From Kapaibacterium sp044224925 (GTDB lineage Bacteria > Bacteroidota > Ignavibacteria > Kapaibacteriales > Kapaibacteriaceae), in the NCBI GenBank assembly GCA_044224925.1, contig JBGAJM010000002.1:248001-312000 (forward strand): a stretch of DNA of 64,000 bases, given 5' to 3'. Positions 26,151 to 35,332 of this stretch are shown one piece after another (position 1 is the first letter of the stretch; every line of letters begins with the position of its first letter). The position numbers and the translations under genes were made by a program. Below the pieces are notes generated by a model that worked only from the letters and a program-made list of their open reading frames with translations, did not search any database and was not told where the DNA came from.

Positions 26151-27830
26151 TTAACGAGTGAGTTTTCTGTAGGTGAGCCGATGCGGGCGCTCGGCATCGA
26201 TGCCCAATCGACGTTTTCTGTCCTCTTCGTATTGCGAGTAGTTTCCATCGAACCACACCACATTCGAGTCACCTTCAAAGGCAAGGATGTTGGTTGCGAT
26301 CCGGTCGAGGAACCAACGATCGTGACTGATGACCACGGCGCATCCGGCAAACTCTTGCAATGCCTCTTCCAAAGCCCGTAGCGTATTGACGTCGAGATCG
26401 TTCGTTGGCTCATCGAGCAGGAGCACGTTCGCGCCCTCTTTCAACATCTTGGCCAAGTGCACACGATTGCGCTCTCCGCCGGAGAGATGCGTCACGAGCT
26501 TCTGCTGATCACTGCCGTTGAAGTTGAACCGAGCCACGTAGGCTCGCGATTGCATTTCCCGATTGCCGAGCATGATCACATCGTTCCCGTCGGAGATCTC
26601 TTGCCAGATGCTCTTCGTTGGATCGAGCGGACGGTTCTGATCGATGTAGCCAAGCTTCACCGTGTCCCCCACGATGAACTCGCCGGCATCGGGCTCCAAC
26701 TCTCCGGTGATCATTTTGAACAGCGTGGTCTTTCCCGCACCGTTCGGTCCGATGATCCCAATGATACCTCCGGGAGGCAAGGAGAAGGAGAGATCCTCAT
26801 ACAGGATCTTATCGCCGAACGCCTTGCTGATGTGCTTTGCATCGATGACCACGTCGCCCAGGCGCGGACCCGCAGGGATGAAGATCTCCATCTCTTCGTT
26901 CCGCTTGACGGTGTCTTCGGTAAGGAGCTTCTCATAGGCACTGATACGCGCCTTGCTCTTCGCATGGCGACCCTTCGGATCCTTGCGAACCCACTCCAGC
27001 TCTTCCTTCAAGGCCTTCTGACGTTTGCTCTCTGTCTTCTCTTCTTGCGCCATGCGCGCAGACTTCAGTTCCAACCACTTCGTGTAGTTCCCTTCGAACG
27101 GAATGCCGGCGCCATTGTCCAATTCAAGGATCCAACCCGCCACATTGTCGAGGAAGTATCGATCGTGCGTTACGGCGATCACCGTTCCCTCATACTTGGC
27201 AAGGTGCTGCTCCAACCACGACACGCTCTCCGCATCAAGGTGGTTCGTTGGCTCATCCAACAGCAGCACGTCGGGCTTTTGCAACAGGAGCCGACAGAGT
27301 GCAACACGACGCTTCTCACCGCCGGAGATCACGCCAACAAGCGTGTCCGATGGTGGACAGCGGAGTGCATCCATTGCGAACTCCAGCTTACTGTCGATAT
27401 CCCATGCTCCCAGATGCTCGATCTTGTCTTGCAGCTTCGCCTGCTTTTCGAGCAGCGCATCGAAGTCCGCGTCGGGATCGGCGAACTGCTCGCTGATGGC
27501 ATTGTATTCCTTGAGAAGGTTCACCGATTCCGTGGCGCCTTCTTCAACGATCTCCTTCACGGTCTTGTTAGGATCGAGCAACGGCTCTTGCGGCAAGTAG
27601 CCGAAGGTCACGTCCTTGTTCTTCGTGATCTGACCGATGTACTCTTCGTCGAGTCCTGCGATGATCTTCAACAGCGAGGATTTTCCGGCGCCGTTCAATC
27701 CCAAGACACCGATCTTCGCCCCGTAGAAGAAGGACAGATAGATGTCCTTCAAGACGGTCTTGTTCGGCTTGTAGACCTTGCTGACGCCGACCATTGAAAA
27801 AATGATCTTATTCGGTTCTGCGATTGCCAT
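26151..27830 (-). CDS. ettA: Energy-dependent translational throttle protein EttA (ABC-F)
   Basis: 559 residues from the ATG at 27830 (an ATG at 27839 is possible), close to the 555 of E. coli EttA. Two ABC cassettes: Walker A GLNGAGKSS and GPNGAGKTT, signatures ISGGEKRRVALCR and LSGGERNRVHLAK, Walker B VLLLDEPTNHLD and VLLLDEPTNDLD. The arm insertion and linker rich in Lys/Glu are present. It binds the ribosomal E site and gates elongation by ATP/ADP ratio. It has no membrane domain. Divergent from the PAP2-like gene. Confidence 0.95.
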   Translation of the reverse strand: MAIAEPNKIIFSMVGVSKVYKPNKTVLKDIYLSFFYGAKIGVLGLNGAGKSSLLKIIAGLDEEYIGQITKNKDVTFGYLPQEPLLDPNKTVKEIVEEGATESVNLLKEYNAISEQFADPDADFDALLEKQAKLQDKIEHLGAWDIDSKLEFAMDALRCPPSDTLVGVISGGEKRRVALCRLLLQKPDVLLLDEPTNHLDAESVSWLEQHLAKYEGTVIAVTHDRYFLDNVAGWILELDNGAGIPFEGNYTKWLELKSARMAQEEKTESKRQKALKEELEWVRKDPKGRHAKSKARISAYEKLLTEDTVKRNEEMEIFIPAGPRLGDVVIDAKHISKAFGDKILYEDLSFSLPPGGIIGIIGPNGAGKTTLFKMITGELEPDAGEFIVGDTVKLGYIDQNRPLDPTKSIWQEISDGNDVIMLGNREMQSRAYVARFNFNGSDQQKLVTHLSGGERNRVHLAKMLKEGANVLLLDEPTNDLDVNTLRALEEALQEFAGCAVVISHDRWFLDRIATNILAFEGDSNVVWFDGNYSQYEEDRKRRLGIDAERPHRLTYRKLTR

Positions 27831-27906
27831 TGAGTTCATCCAGGGGTTACGGTGAGCGACAAAATTACGAACTTGAGTGATGCCACTGATCGGAAGGGAT
27901 GAACAT

Positions 27907-28530
27907 ATGGCCACGTGGAGAGAGGTTCTTGGAGAGCGCTCCGGCGTTCGTGCTCTCGGTGCAACTTCCATTGCCCTCGCACTCACGCTCTACGTCTATG
28001 CGAACTTCCTTACCGCCATCGAACAGCGTGTTGGTGTGGTGCTGACCGATCCGGTCCTTGCCGCCTTCCCAGCCCTTGATCTTACCTGGCCCATCTTCGT
28101 CATCCTCTATGGGACGCTGGTGGTGGCCATCGTCGCGCTGCTACGCGACCCGCTGCGCCTGATGCTCGCCGTGCGAGCGTATGCCACGCTTGTGGTGATC
28201 CGGATGGCCTGCATGTGGGTGATCCCGCTCGAACCTCCTGCAGGAATGATCCCGCTTATCGACCCTATCGTGCAATCGGCAACCGGGGCGAGCGCTGCAT
28301 TGTCGAGGGATCTGTTCTTCAGCGGACATACCTCGATCCTCACGCTCATGGCCTGTGTGATGCCACGTCGCGGAATGCGGATCTTCTTTGCTGTGCTTGC
28401 CGTGCTCATGGGATGCTTTGTGATCCTGCAGCATGTGCACTATACGATCGACGTGCTGGTGGCTCCGATGGCCGCCTTTACAGCGTACACGCTCATGAAG
28501 GGCCGAGGCGATCTGCCAGACCGGCAATGA
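27907..28530 (+). CDS. PAP2-like (sphingomyelin synthase-like) membrane enzyme
   Basis: 207 residues from the ATG at 27907, which has a good GGAAGGGAT site 7 bases upstream; earlier starts (27880) lack one. Several membrane helices surround two motifs: DLFFSGHTSILTL and HVHYTIDVLVAP, the C2 and C3 motifs of the PAP2_C/sphingomyelin synthase-like group with catalytic histidines and Asp. It probably hydrolyses or transfers a lipid phosphate headgroup. The 3' end overlaps the convergent hutG by 38 bases. A link to the sphingolipid-type genes at 33-35 kb is speculative. Confidence 0.82.
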   Translation: MATWREVLGERSGVRALGATSIALALTLYVYANFLTAIEQRVGVVLTDPVLAAFPALDLTWPIFVILYGTLVVAIVALLRDPLRLMLAVRAYATLVVIRMACMWVIPLEPPAGMIPLIDPIVQSATGASAALSRDLFFSGHTSILTLMACVMPRRGMRIFFAVLAVLMGCFVILQHVHYTIDVLVAPMAAFTAYTLMKGRGDLPDRQ

Positions 28531-29500
28531 CCTCTGCGAGCACCAATCCTGCGAGCTTCGCCGTCCGTCCATCCACATCGTATCGCGGATTCACTTCCAC
28601 GATATCGAAGGCGCACAATGCGCGATGCATTGCCGCCGCACGAACGCAGTGCAGCACTTCTTCGGGTGTGAAGCCAGCCGCTGCCGGCGCACTCACACCG
28701 GGAGCATAGGCCGAGGCAACAGCATCCATGTCCAGCGAAACGTAGAGCTTCGATGCGGCCTGTGTGGCCATCATCAATGCATCGTCCCATGCCGCCTTTA
28801 TACCTCGTTCACGGATGTGATCGAGCATGACTGCATGCATGCCGTAGTGCGCGATGAGATCGAGATGGCTGCGCGAAACACTTGTTTGCTGCAGACCAAA
28901 TTCAAGGAAGGAGGCAGGGGCAAGGGAGGATGTAGGTTCCGTGAGCATTTGACGGAACGGAGATCCACTGTGGGAGCGCACGTCGTCGATGAGCGGTCGC
29001 ACATCGGCATGGGCATCGATGTTGATCACACCGAACGGTTCTCCCACATAATTCATCGCACGGATCGTCGGCCACGCCGTGTCGTGGCCTCCGCCAAGCA
29101 AGATCGGAATGCATCCCGCGTGAAGGAGACTCGTTACCACATCGTGCTGTTCGTCGTGGATCTGCTCAAGGGTCTTACCGCTCGTATCGATGTCGCCTGC
29201 ATCGCACACGACCAAGCGTTCGCTCTTGATCACACGTTCGACGGCCGATGTTGCGAGCTTCGTGAAGGCCATGCGGACAGCACGAGGTGCATCTTCCGCA
29301 CCGGGTCGGCCACCGTTCCGCTCGACGCCGATGTGTTGCGGTATGCCAACGATCACGGCAACGATCGATGCCGTTGCGGGGATCTCGTCGATGGGCGTCA
29401 GAAGATCACCGAATCTCGGGTCTTCAGGATCGGTCCCATGAAAGATCGCCTCCTCCGGTACGGACCGAAGAAGGCGTCTTGTTTTGTCGGGGATCATCAT
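28493..29500 (-). CDS. hutG: Formimidoylglutamase (arginase family)
   Basis: 335 residues of the ureohydrolase fold. Metal-binding motifs are ILLGGGHDTAW, INIDAHADVR and SLDMDAVASAYAPGVSAPA; the APGVSAPA block is typical of HutG rather than agmatinase. It hydrolyses N-formimidoyl-glutamate to glutamate and formamide in histidine breakdown, which agrees with hutU at 18.85 kb. Arginase or agmatinase remain possible alternatives. It overlaps the convergent PAP2-like gene and follows the PNGase F-like gene by 4 bases on the same strand. Confidence 0.85.
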   Translation of the reverse strand: MMIPDKTRRLLRSVPEEAIFHGTDPEDPRFGDLLTPIDEIPATASIVAVIVGIPQHIGVERNGGRPGAEDAPRAVRMAFTKLATSAVERVIKSERLVVCDAGDIDTSGKTLEQIHDEQHDVVTSLLHAGCIPILLGGGHDTAWPTIRAMNYVGEPFGVINIDAHADVRPLIDDVRSHSGSPFRQMLTEPTSSLAPASFLEFGLQQTSVSRSHLDLIAHYGMHAVMLDHIRERGIKAAWDDALMMATQAASKLYVSLDMDAVASAYAPGVSAPAAAGFTPEEVLHCVRAAAMHRALCAFDIVEVNPRYDVDGRTAKLAGLVLAEVIAGLADRLGPS

Positions 29501-29504
29501 TGCG

Positions 29505-32500
29505 TTACTGTACCACGGTGAATGGTACCGATGTGCGGCGTTGTTCGGATTCCAACGAGAGGAAGTACATCCCTGGCGTAAGGGCGGATGGGATCAGGTA
29601 GCGTTGCTCACCTTCGACGATGATACCGTCAAAGAGCGTGGCGACGATCCGACCGAGCACGTCGCGAACCACAACGCGTGTGTTCACGAGCGTACCCGCA
29701 TGCACAACGACAACGGCCTCGCTCACGTTCACCACAGGATTGGGCAGCACGCCAAGATCCACTTGATCTGCGAACGACGTTTCCGTTGTTGCCACATCAC
29801 TCGTGGTGGATGCAACACCGATCAGACGCACGATCACATTGGCCGAGCGTTCGTCATTCGTCTCGACGCGAAGCGTACCACTGCTGGTGCCTTCGTCGGA
29901 ACGCAGGAATTTCACGGTCACATACATCGTGTCACCCGGCTGCAGTACCACACCACCGGCCGTGTCCGGCACGATGCTGGACGTGGTGAAGTGTCCCTTG
30001 AGTTGGAAACAGGTGATCGACTTCACGCGAAGCGGTACGCTGCCCTTTGGATAGACCTTCACGATGCGCTCTTGGAATTCGCCTGGCTTCACCGGACCGA
30101 ATCGGACCGTGTCGGCACTCACACCAACCGTTGGCTTCGGAGCGACGCGGAACTGGATCCAGGCGCGATGACCAAAGTCCGGCTCGAACGACTTGGCATT
30201 CGTGCCATTCCTGATCACCAACGATCCTGTACCCAATTGATCGCGAAGGAACCAGAAGTCCAATCCGTAATCCAGCTTGTTCACCAACTCATACTCATAG
30301 CAACCATCGGCGAGCGTGTACTTGTTCTCGAGCGTCTTATTGCTTTCGAGATTCTCGCCGGAACCGATCACCGAATCATTATCCAGGCGACGGAGCTTCC
30401 ACACGTATTGCTCCGGTGCGAAGTTGTTCGTCTTCAGCGTGATGGTCACATCAGGAAACCACACCGGTGGCAGTACGATGTTCGTGGTGATGGAATTGTT
30501 CTGCTCGTATCCGTCGGTGCCGCCGTTCGGTGCGCTGATCTGTACCTGGAACTTCTTATTGCCATCTCCGCTGCCCCAGTTCGGCGGAGGAAGGGCCACC
30601 GTGTCTTGATCCATGAAGGCGAGGTTGCCGTTCCACGTATACGTGCTCTGCACGCCGTCGGTAAGGCCATACGTGAAGGTCACGGAGCGAAGTGCCGTGG
30701 ACCCTGTGTTGCGCAACACCACAATGGGTTGTCCGCAGATCGGATTCATGCGCGAGTAGAACTCCCAGTTGTTCGGTGCGATCACGTCGACCAAGCCTGC
30801 ATCAAGTGCGAAGTTGGCCGGACCATAGGCAATGAATTGCGAGCTCACGACCCAATTGCCGTAAGCGCCATTGGTAGAGTCGGAGTCGATACCGTGGTCG
30901 ATGCTCACACGCTGACCCGGCGTGACGGACGTGGTGATGTCGTGATCATAGATGTCCACAGGTGCTCCCGGACACCATCCTGTGCGATCGATCAACCATG
31001 TTCCTCCTTGTGGAAACACAGGATTCATCGCGCATTCCTTCCACAACAACCAGCGGTTCTTCTCGGTGCCGTTCACCTTGAGCCAATGGAAACGCGGACA
31101 GAACTCTGCACAGTTGGTAGGATTACTAAAGGCATGTCCGCTGGTCGTGGTCTTCACGCGGAAGCTCCGAGCATCCGGATGAGCGAGCACATCAACGGCA
31201 GGAAGTGCCGTGCCTTTGACGACATCGGAATAGTTCACACTGTTAAGGTCGACGATCTGATCCAACTGCTTCACGGTGCGCGGCGGCGTACCCTTGATGA
31301 AGACGAAGGTGAGATCGATCAGCTCTTGTTGATTGCCGGCGCTCAGGGTCACGTTGTTGCGAAGGATCGGCGCGAAGTCTGTGACATCGTAGATCCAACG
31401 GAATCCGTTCGGGCCAAGGTCGAGATTGATACCGTACGGCGTGATGTATCGACCGATCTCCCATGTGACGAGCGGAGAGAAGTACTCACGATCCTGACGG
31501 GTGAGCGTTGTCTGCGCCGGGATCATCACGCTGTCCACCTTTTTGCCGTACTGATCCACCGTGTACGAATAGATGCCGGCTTCCCAGACAAGAAGAGTGT
31601 CTGTAGGTGTGGATGGATGCTTGGGTGCATCGAACTGATAGATGCGACGCTCACATGGGTTCTCGTAGAGCACCACTGACAGTTGCTTCGCGGGAACAGT
31701 TGTGGTCACGGCCGTCGAGTCGTTCTTCTGCACGAATGTCCCTTGCTCGAAGGCAAGGTTCAAGCGTCCTTCATCACTTGCCATCGGATCGAGTCGCAGG
31801 TCCATTGCCTGTACGGTCGTGCGCAACGGCAGACCGAAGATCGTGGCATGGTGATTCTTTCCGGATGCATCTTCGGCAACGAGACCATTGGTCTCCGAGC
31901 AGCGATAGTATGCCTGCAGATTGGCGATGTTCGGATGCGCGGCGTCGATCGACTTGAACAGATACGCCTGGATCGTGGTGGAGTCGAGCGCTTTGTTCCA
32001 CACTTGGATCTCGTCGAGCATTCCCTCATACGATCCTGAGCCTCCGCTACCCATCACGAACTTCGTGATGCCCCGCATCGACTTCGTCTTTCCATTCCCA
32101 CTGAAGAACAAGGAACCATTCAGATACATCTGCATGATGCCAGTTTTCGAGTTCTTCACAAAGGCCCAATGATTCCACTGTCCCTTGTATTGAAACGCCT
32201 GCGCATCCTGCTCGATCCGATCGAACGCTCCGCTCACGGGGTCGATGCCGCAATCCCAATACACTCTGCCCTGATCCCACGGAAGGTGGGCATTGATCAC
32301 ACGTCGACCTTTGTCGTCGTACGCTTCAAAGGCATTGATCGCGCGTGGCAGTCGGTTCGGATCTCCGTACGTCCAGAAGGCAACTGTCACTTCATCAGTG
32401 ATCGCACTGCCCACCTCTGTTGGCAGTGTCATCACATCACCGGCAGTGAACGCATAGGCACGTTCTGTTCCAATGATCTGCAGGCTGCTGAATGCAAGGT

Positions 32501-33305
32501 TCGCCGTTGTCTCGAGTTTGCCGGCGGGCGTTCCGCCTTCACAGCTCACGTCGAGAATGATGTTCGAGGTTCCATCCCAATCGAATTGCGTGGTGAGCAG
32601 CAGGTCGTTGTTTCCGACCGCAATGGTCGTTGCCTTCGAATACACGGTGGTGAATCCATCCATGTCCATGCGACCATTGCGCAGGTCGGCACGCGATGTC
32701 TGCTTCATGCGGAACGTGAGCCGCGCCATCGAACCTGAAGCTTGCTTGCCGAAGAGACGAATGCCGGTGAGCTTTCCGGGTTTCACCCCGGCAGTGACCA
32801 GATCGGCTGCCGGATAGATGTACTGTGTTCGTTGCGGAGTGGTATTCAACAGAGTCGTGTTCGTGCCCACCCGATTGCGGAACACGGTGTCCCACGTGAC
32901 GTTGGTGGACTGCGTGCGGGTGACGTACTTCTCGTATCGACGGAGGTTCGAGGTCACCGGAACCGACGTGTAGCCAAACGTGGCAGGCGTTGCATTGCGC
33001 ACTCGGAAGTTCGGTGCGATCTGCAGCGTCGAGTCGTATTCACCCGTTGAATCAGTGACGGTGGTGTACGTCAGATAGTCCCACTCACCGCACGGATACT
33101 TGTCCTGCGTGGTGCGTGGGTCGCATTTCAGCGTGTAATACATCAACACCTTCTCATACGACTGCTTCGGCGGGAACAAGTAGGTTCCGCTTCGCTTTGT
33201 GATGTCGTCAAAGGTGAGCGTCTTCACCACCACCGTGTCGCCTGCATACGCAAGGGTCAACGAGGTCACGGAAAGGAGGAGAAGGAAGAAGGAACGAAGG
33301 TACAT
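29505..33305 (-). CDS. PNGase F-like secreted protein with LamG and T9SS domains
   Basis: 1266 residues. Signal peptide (SFFLLLLSVTSLTLAYA), then a PNGase F-like N-terminal part (YTLKCDPRTTQDKYPCGEWD), then a LamG/concanavalin-like domain (about 283-450: VTVAFWTYGD, YEGMLDEIQVWNKALD), then the PNGase F-like C-terminal half (NCAEFCPRFHWLKVNG, GTWLIDRTGWCPG). An ASPM/choice-of-anchor-like domain near 1060-1170 (VRFGPVKPGEFQERIV) and a T9SS sorting domain (LGVLPNPV... SVPFTVVQ) finish it. It may release N-glycans from proteins at the cell surface, but catalytic residues need alignment to confirm. Confidence 0.87.
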   Translation of the reverse strand: MYLRSFFLLLLSVTSLTLAYAGDTVVVKTLTFDDITKRSGTYLFPPKQSYEKVLMYYTLKCDPRTTQDKYPCGEWDYLTYTTVTDSTGEYDSTLQIAPNFRVRNATPATFGYTSVPVTSNLRRYEKYVTRTQSTNVTWDTVFRNRVGTNTTLLNTTPQRTQYIYPAADLVTAGVKPGKLTGIRLFGKQASGSMARLTFRMKQTSRADLRNGRMDMDGFTTVYSKATTIAVGNNDLLLTTQFDWDGTSNIILDVSCEGGTPAGKLETTANLAFSSLQIIGTERAYAFTAGDVMTLPTEVGSAITDEVTVAFWTYGDPNRLPRAINAFEAYDDKGRRVINAHLPWDQGRVYWDCGIDPVSGAFDRIEQDAQAFQYKGQWNHWAFVKNSKTGIMQMYLNGSLFFSGNGKTKSMRGITKFVMGSGGSGSYEGMLDEIQVWNKALDSTTIQAYLFKSIDAAHPNIANLQAYYRCSETNGLVAEDASGKNHHATIFGLPLRTTVQAMDLRLDPMASDEGRLNLAFEQGTFVQKNDSTAVTTTVPAKQLSVVLYENPCERRIYQFDAPKHPSTPTDTLLVWEAGIYSYTVDQYGKKVDSVMIPAQTTLTRQDREYFSPLVTWEIGRYITPYGINLDLGPNGFRWIYDVTDFAPILRNNVTLSAGNQQELIDLTFVFIKGTPPRTVKQLDQIVDLNSVNYSDVVKGTALPAVDVLAHPDARSFRVKTTTSGHAFSNPTNCAEFCPRFHWLKVNGTEKNRWLLWKECAMNPVFPQGGTWLIDRTGWCPGAPVDIYDHDITTSVTPGQRVSIDHGIDSDSTNGAYGNWVVSSQFIAYGPANFALDAGLVDVIAPNNWEFYSRMNPICGQPIVVLRNTGSTALRSVTFTYGLTDGVQSTYTWNGNLAFMDQDTVALPPPNWGSGDGNKKFQVQISAPNGGTDGYEQNNSITTNIVLPPVWFPDVTITLKTNNFAPEQYVWKLRRLDNDSVIGSGENLESNKTLENKYTLADGCYEYELVNKLDYGLDFWFLRDQLGTGSLVIRNGTNAKSFEPDFGHRAWIQFRVAPKPTVGVSADTVRFGPVKPGEFQERIVKVYPKGSVPLRVKSITCFQLKGHFTTSSIVPDTAGGVVLQPGDTMYVTVKFLRSDEGTSSGTLRVETNDERSANVIVRLIGVASTTSDVATTETSFADQVDLGVLPNPVVNVSEAVVVVHAGTLVNTRVVVRDVLGRIVATLFDGIIVEGEQRYLIPSALTPGMYFLSLESEQRRTSVPFTVVQ

Positions 33306-33323
33306 GGTCGACTCCTAGTAGGA

Positions 33324-34088
33324 TCAATGTCGAGCAACTCCGCCATCAACATTGATGGTCTGTCCGGTGATGATCCCGGATGCTGGCAGAGCAAGAAAGG
33401 CAACAACATTTGCGATGTCCTCGGGCTCATCGGCCCGATGCACCGCTTGTGTTGGAAGAATGTGTTCAAGGATCGAAGAGACGCCGCTTCCCGCATTCGT
33501 GCGTTGTGTAGCGGTAAGACCAACGGTGATGGTGTTGATGGTGATGTTGTACCGACCCACTTCGCTGGCCAAGGAACGTGTGAGTCCGATCACACCCATC
33601 TTGGCCGTCACATAGTGCGTCAGGTAGGGCGTGCCCAACCAGACCGTGTCGGACGAGAACGTGATGATGCGACCGAAGCCCGCCTTCTTCATGTGTGGCA
33701 ACACACCACGAATGGTCAGGAACAGAGAATTCAACGTCAGGTCGAGCGTGTGCTTCCACTCTTCGAACGTCAGTAGTTCGAAGGGTTCTTCGGAATAATG
33801 GCCCACGTTGTGTACGAGGATGTCGATACGACCGAAGCGCTCCATGGCGGCAGCGATCAATCGCTCCACGTCTTCCGGCTTGGTCACATCCGCCTGAATG
33901 CTCAAGACATCGCCGCCGATCGCACGCACGGCCTCTTCGGTCTCGCGCGCTTCGATCAGATCAGCGATCACCAAGCGCGCGCCTTCCTCGGCAAGACGCT
34001 CACAGAAGGCACGTCCATTGCCGATAGCGGCTCCCGTCACGATGGCCACACGATCGCGCAGGCCTCGTTCAAACGCATTGATCTGCAT
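33324..34088 (-). CDS. Short-chain dehydrogenase/reductase
   Basis: 254 residues of the classical SDR type: cofactor loop VTGAAIGNGRA, HNVGHY after strand 4, catalytic Ser in IITFSSDT, catalytic YxxxK as YVTAK, and GQTINVDGG at the end. FabG-like enzymes reduce 3-oxoacyl groups. Here the gene starts 11 bases after the upstream palmitoyltransferase-like gene on the same strand. In sphingolipid synthesis a 3-ketosphinganine reductase of this fold acts after SPT, so that role is a reasonable inference, not shown. Confidence 0.85.
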   Translation of the reverse strand: MQINAFERGLRDRVAIVTGAAIGNGRAFCERLAEEGARLVIADLIEARETEEAVRAIGGDVLSIQADVTKPEDVERLIAAAMERFGRIDILVHNVGHYSEEPFELLTFEEWKHTLDLTLNSLFLTIRGVLPHMKKAGFGRIITFSSDTVWLGTPYLTHYVTAKMGVIGLTRSLASEVGRYNITINTITVGLTATQRTNAGSGVSSILEHILPTQAVHRADEPEDIANVVAFLALPASGIITGQTINVDGGVARH

Positions 34089-34099
34089 GGGTTCCTAGA

Positions 34100-35296
34100 T
34101 CAGGCCTTGATCAGGCCGAGTTCAACACCAACACTCTTGAAAATGGCGAGGATGGCATCAAGATGCTCGTCTTCGTGAGAAGACATATAGCTCGTGCGCA
34201 ACATCGACAACGTTGGAGGAACTCCCGGTGGTACGAAGGCATTCACGAACACGCCTGCATCATACAGCTTACGCCACATGATCATCGTCTTCTCGACATC
34301 ACCCAACACAACCGGAACAATGCCCGTGTTGCTGTCGATCACTTCATAGCCCATTTCGTGGAAGCCCCTGCGCATCTTATCGGCATTGCGCAGCAGCTTG
34401 TCGATCCGCTGTGGTTCTTCTTCCAGGATCTCAAGGGCCTTCAACGCAGCGGCCACACTGGCCGGTGTTGGAGAAGCGCTGAAGATCAGCGCAGGGGAGT
34501 GATGCTTCAGGTAGTTGATCACGCGCTCCGGACCTGCCACGAAGCCGCCCAGCGAGCCGAACGTCTTCGAGAACGTTCCCATCGTGAGATCCACGTCACC
34601 CACCAATCCGAAGTGCGCAGCCGTACCTCGACCACCCGGACCGACCACTCCCGTGGAGTGTGCGTCGTCCACCATGATCCGCGCACCATACTTCTTCGCA
34701 ACACGGGTCATGTTCGGCAGGTCGGCCAGTTCGCCGCTCACACTGAACACACCATCGGTCACGATGAACTTCCCTGCATCGGCCGGAATGCGCGAGAGCA
34801 CTCGGTCGAGATCTTCCATGTCGTTGTGCTTGTATCGCACGAACTCTGCAAATCCACCCTTGGCCAGCATACATCCGTTGATGATGCAGGCGTGATTCTC
34901 CTTGTCGGAGATCACATAGTCGCCCTTGCTGACCATACCGCTGATCACACCCAGTGCCGTTTGGTAACCGGTGGAGAACAACAGACAGTCTTCGTAGCCA
35001 AGGAAGGCGGCAAGGCGCTTTTCGAGTTCGATGTGCAGACTGATCGTGCCCGTCAGATAGCGCGATCCGGAACAACCGGTGCCGTAGAGGGCAATGGCGT
35101 CGACGGAGGCCTGACGTACACGCGGATCGGCCGTCATGCCGAGGTAGTTGTTGGAGCCGGCCATGATCACGTCACGACCTTCCATGCGGACGATCGGACC
35201 TTCGTTCTCTTCGATCGGGCGGAAGTAAGGATACAGACCCGATGCCTTCACTTCGTCAGCGCGGGTGAATTCGATACACTTCTGAAAAATGTCCAC
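34100..35296 (-). CDS. Serine palmitoyltransferase-like alpha-oxoamine synthase
   Basis: 398 residues from a GTG at 35296, chosen because CCGGAGA lies just upstream and it places GLYPYFRPIEE about 20 residues from the start, as in Bacteroidota SPT; a TTG at 35323 is also open. PLP enzyme of the AOS family: the Schiff-base Lys is in MGTFSKTFGSLGGF, and VDDAHSTGVVGPGGRG is conserved. The match in GLYPYFR, GSRYLTGTISLH, KYKHNDMEDL-like and FVNAFVPPG regions is closest to serine palmitoyltransferase as I recall it, over BioF and Kbl. It would condense serine with an acyl donor to 3-ketosphinganine. Confidence 0.8.
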   Translation of the reverse strand: MDIFQKCIEFTRADEVKASGLYPYFRPIEENEGPIVRMEGRDVIMAGSNNYLGMTADPRVRQASVDAIALYGTGCSGSRYLTGTISLHIELEKRLAAFLGYEDCLLFSTGYQTALGVISGMVSKGDYVISDKENHACIINGCMLAKGGFAEFVRYKHNDMEDLDRVLSRIPADAGKFIVTDGVFSVSGELADLPNMTRVAKKYGARIMVDDAHSTGVVGPGGRGTAAHFGLVGDVDLTMGTFSKTFGSLGGFVAGPERVINYLKHHSPALIFSASPTPASVAAALKALEILEEEPQRIDKLLRNADKMRRGFHEMGYEVIDSNTGIVPVVLGDVEKTMIMWRKLYDAGVFVNAFVPPGVPPTLSMLRTSYMSSHEDEHLDAILAIFKSVGVELGLIKA

Positions 35297-35332
35297 GTAG
35301 TCTCCGGAGTTGATCGTTACCAAGAGGCAAAA

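Noticed and set aside
29484..31679. A 731-codon plus-strand open frame
   Set aside because: It lies wholly opposite the PNGase F-like gene, has Arg/His-rich composition and no domain; it is an artefact of high-GC codon use.
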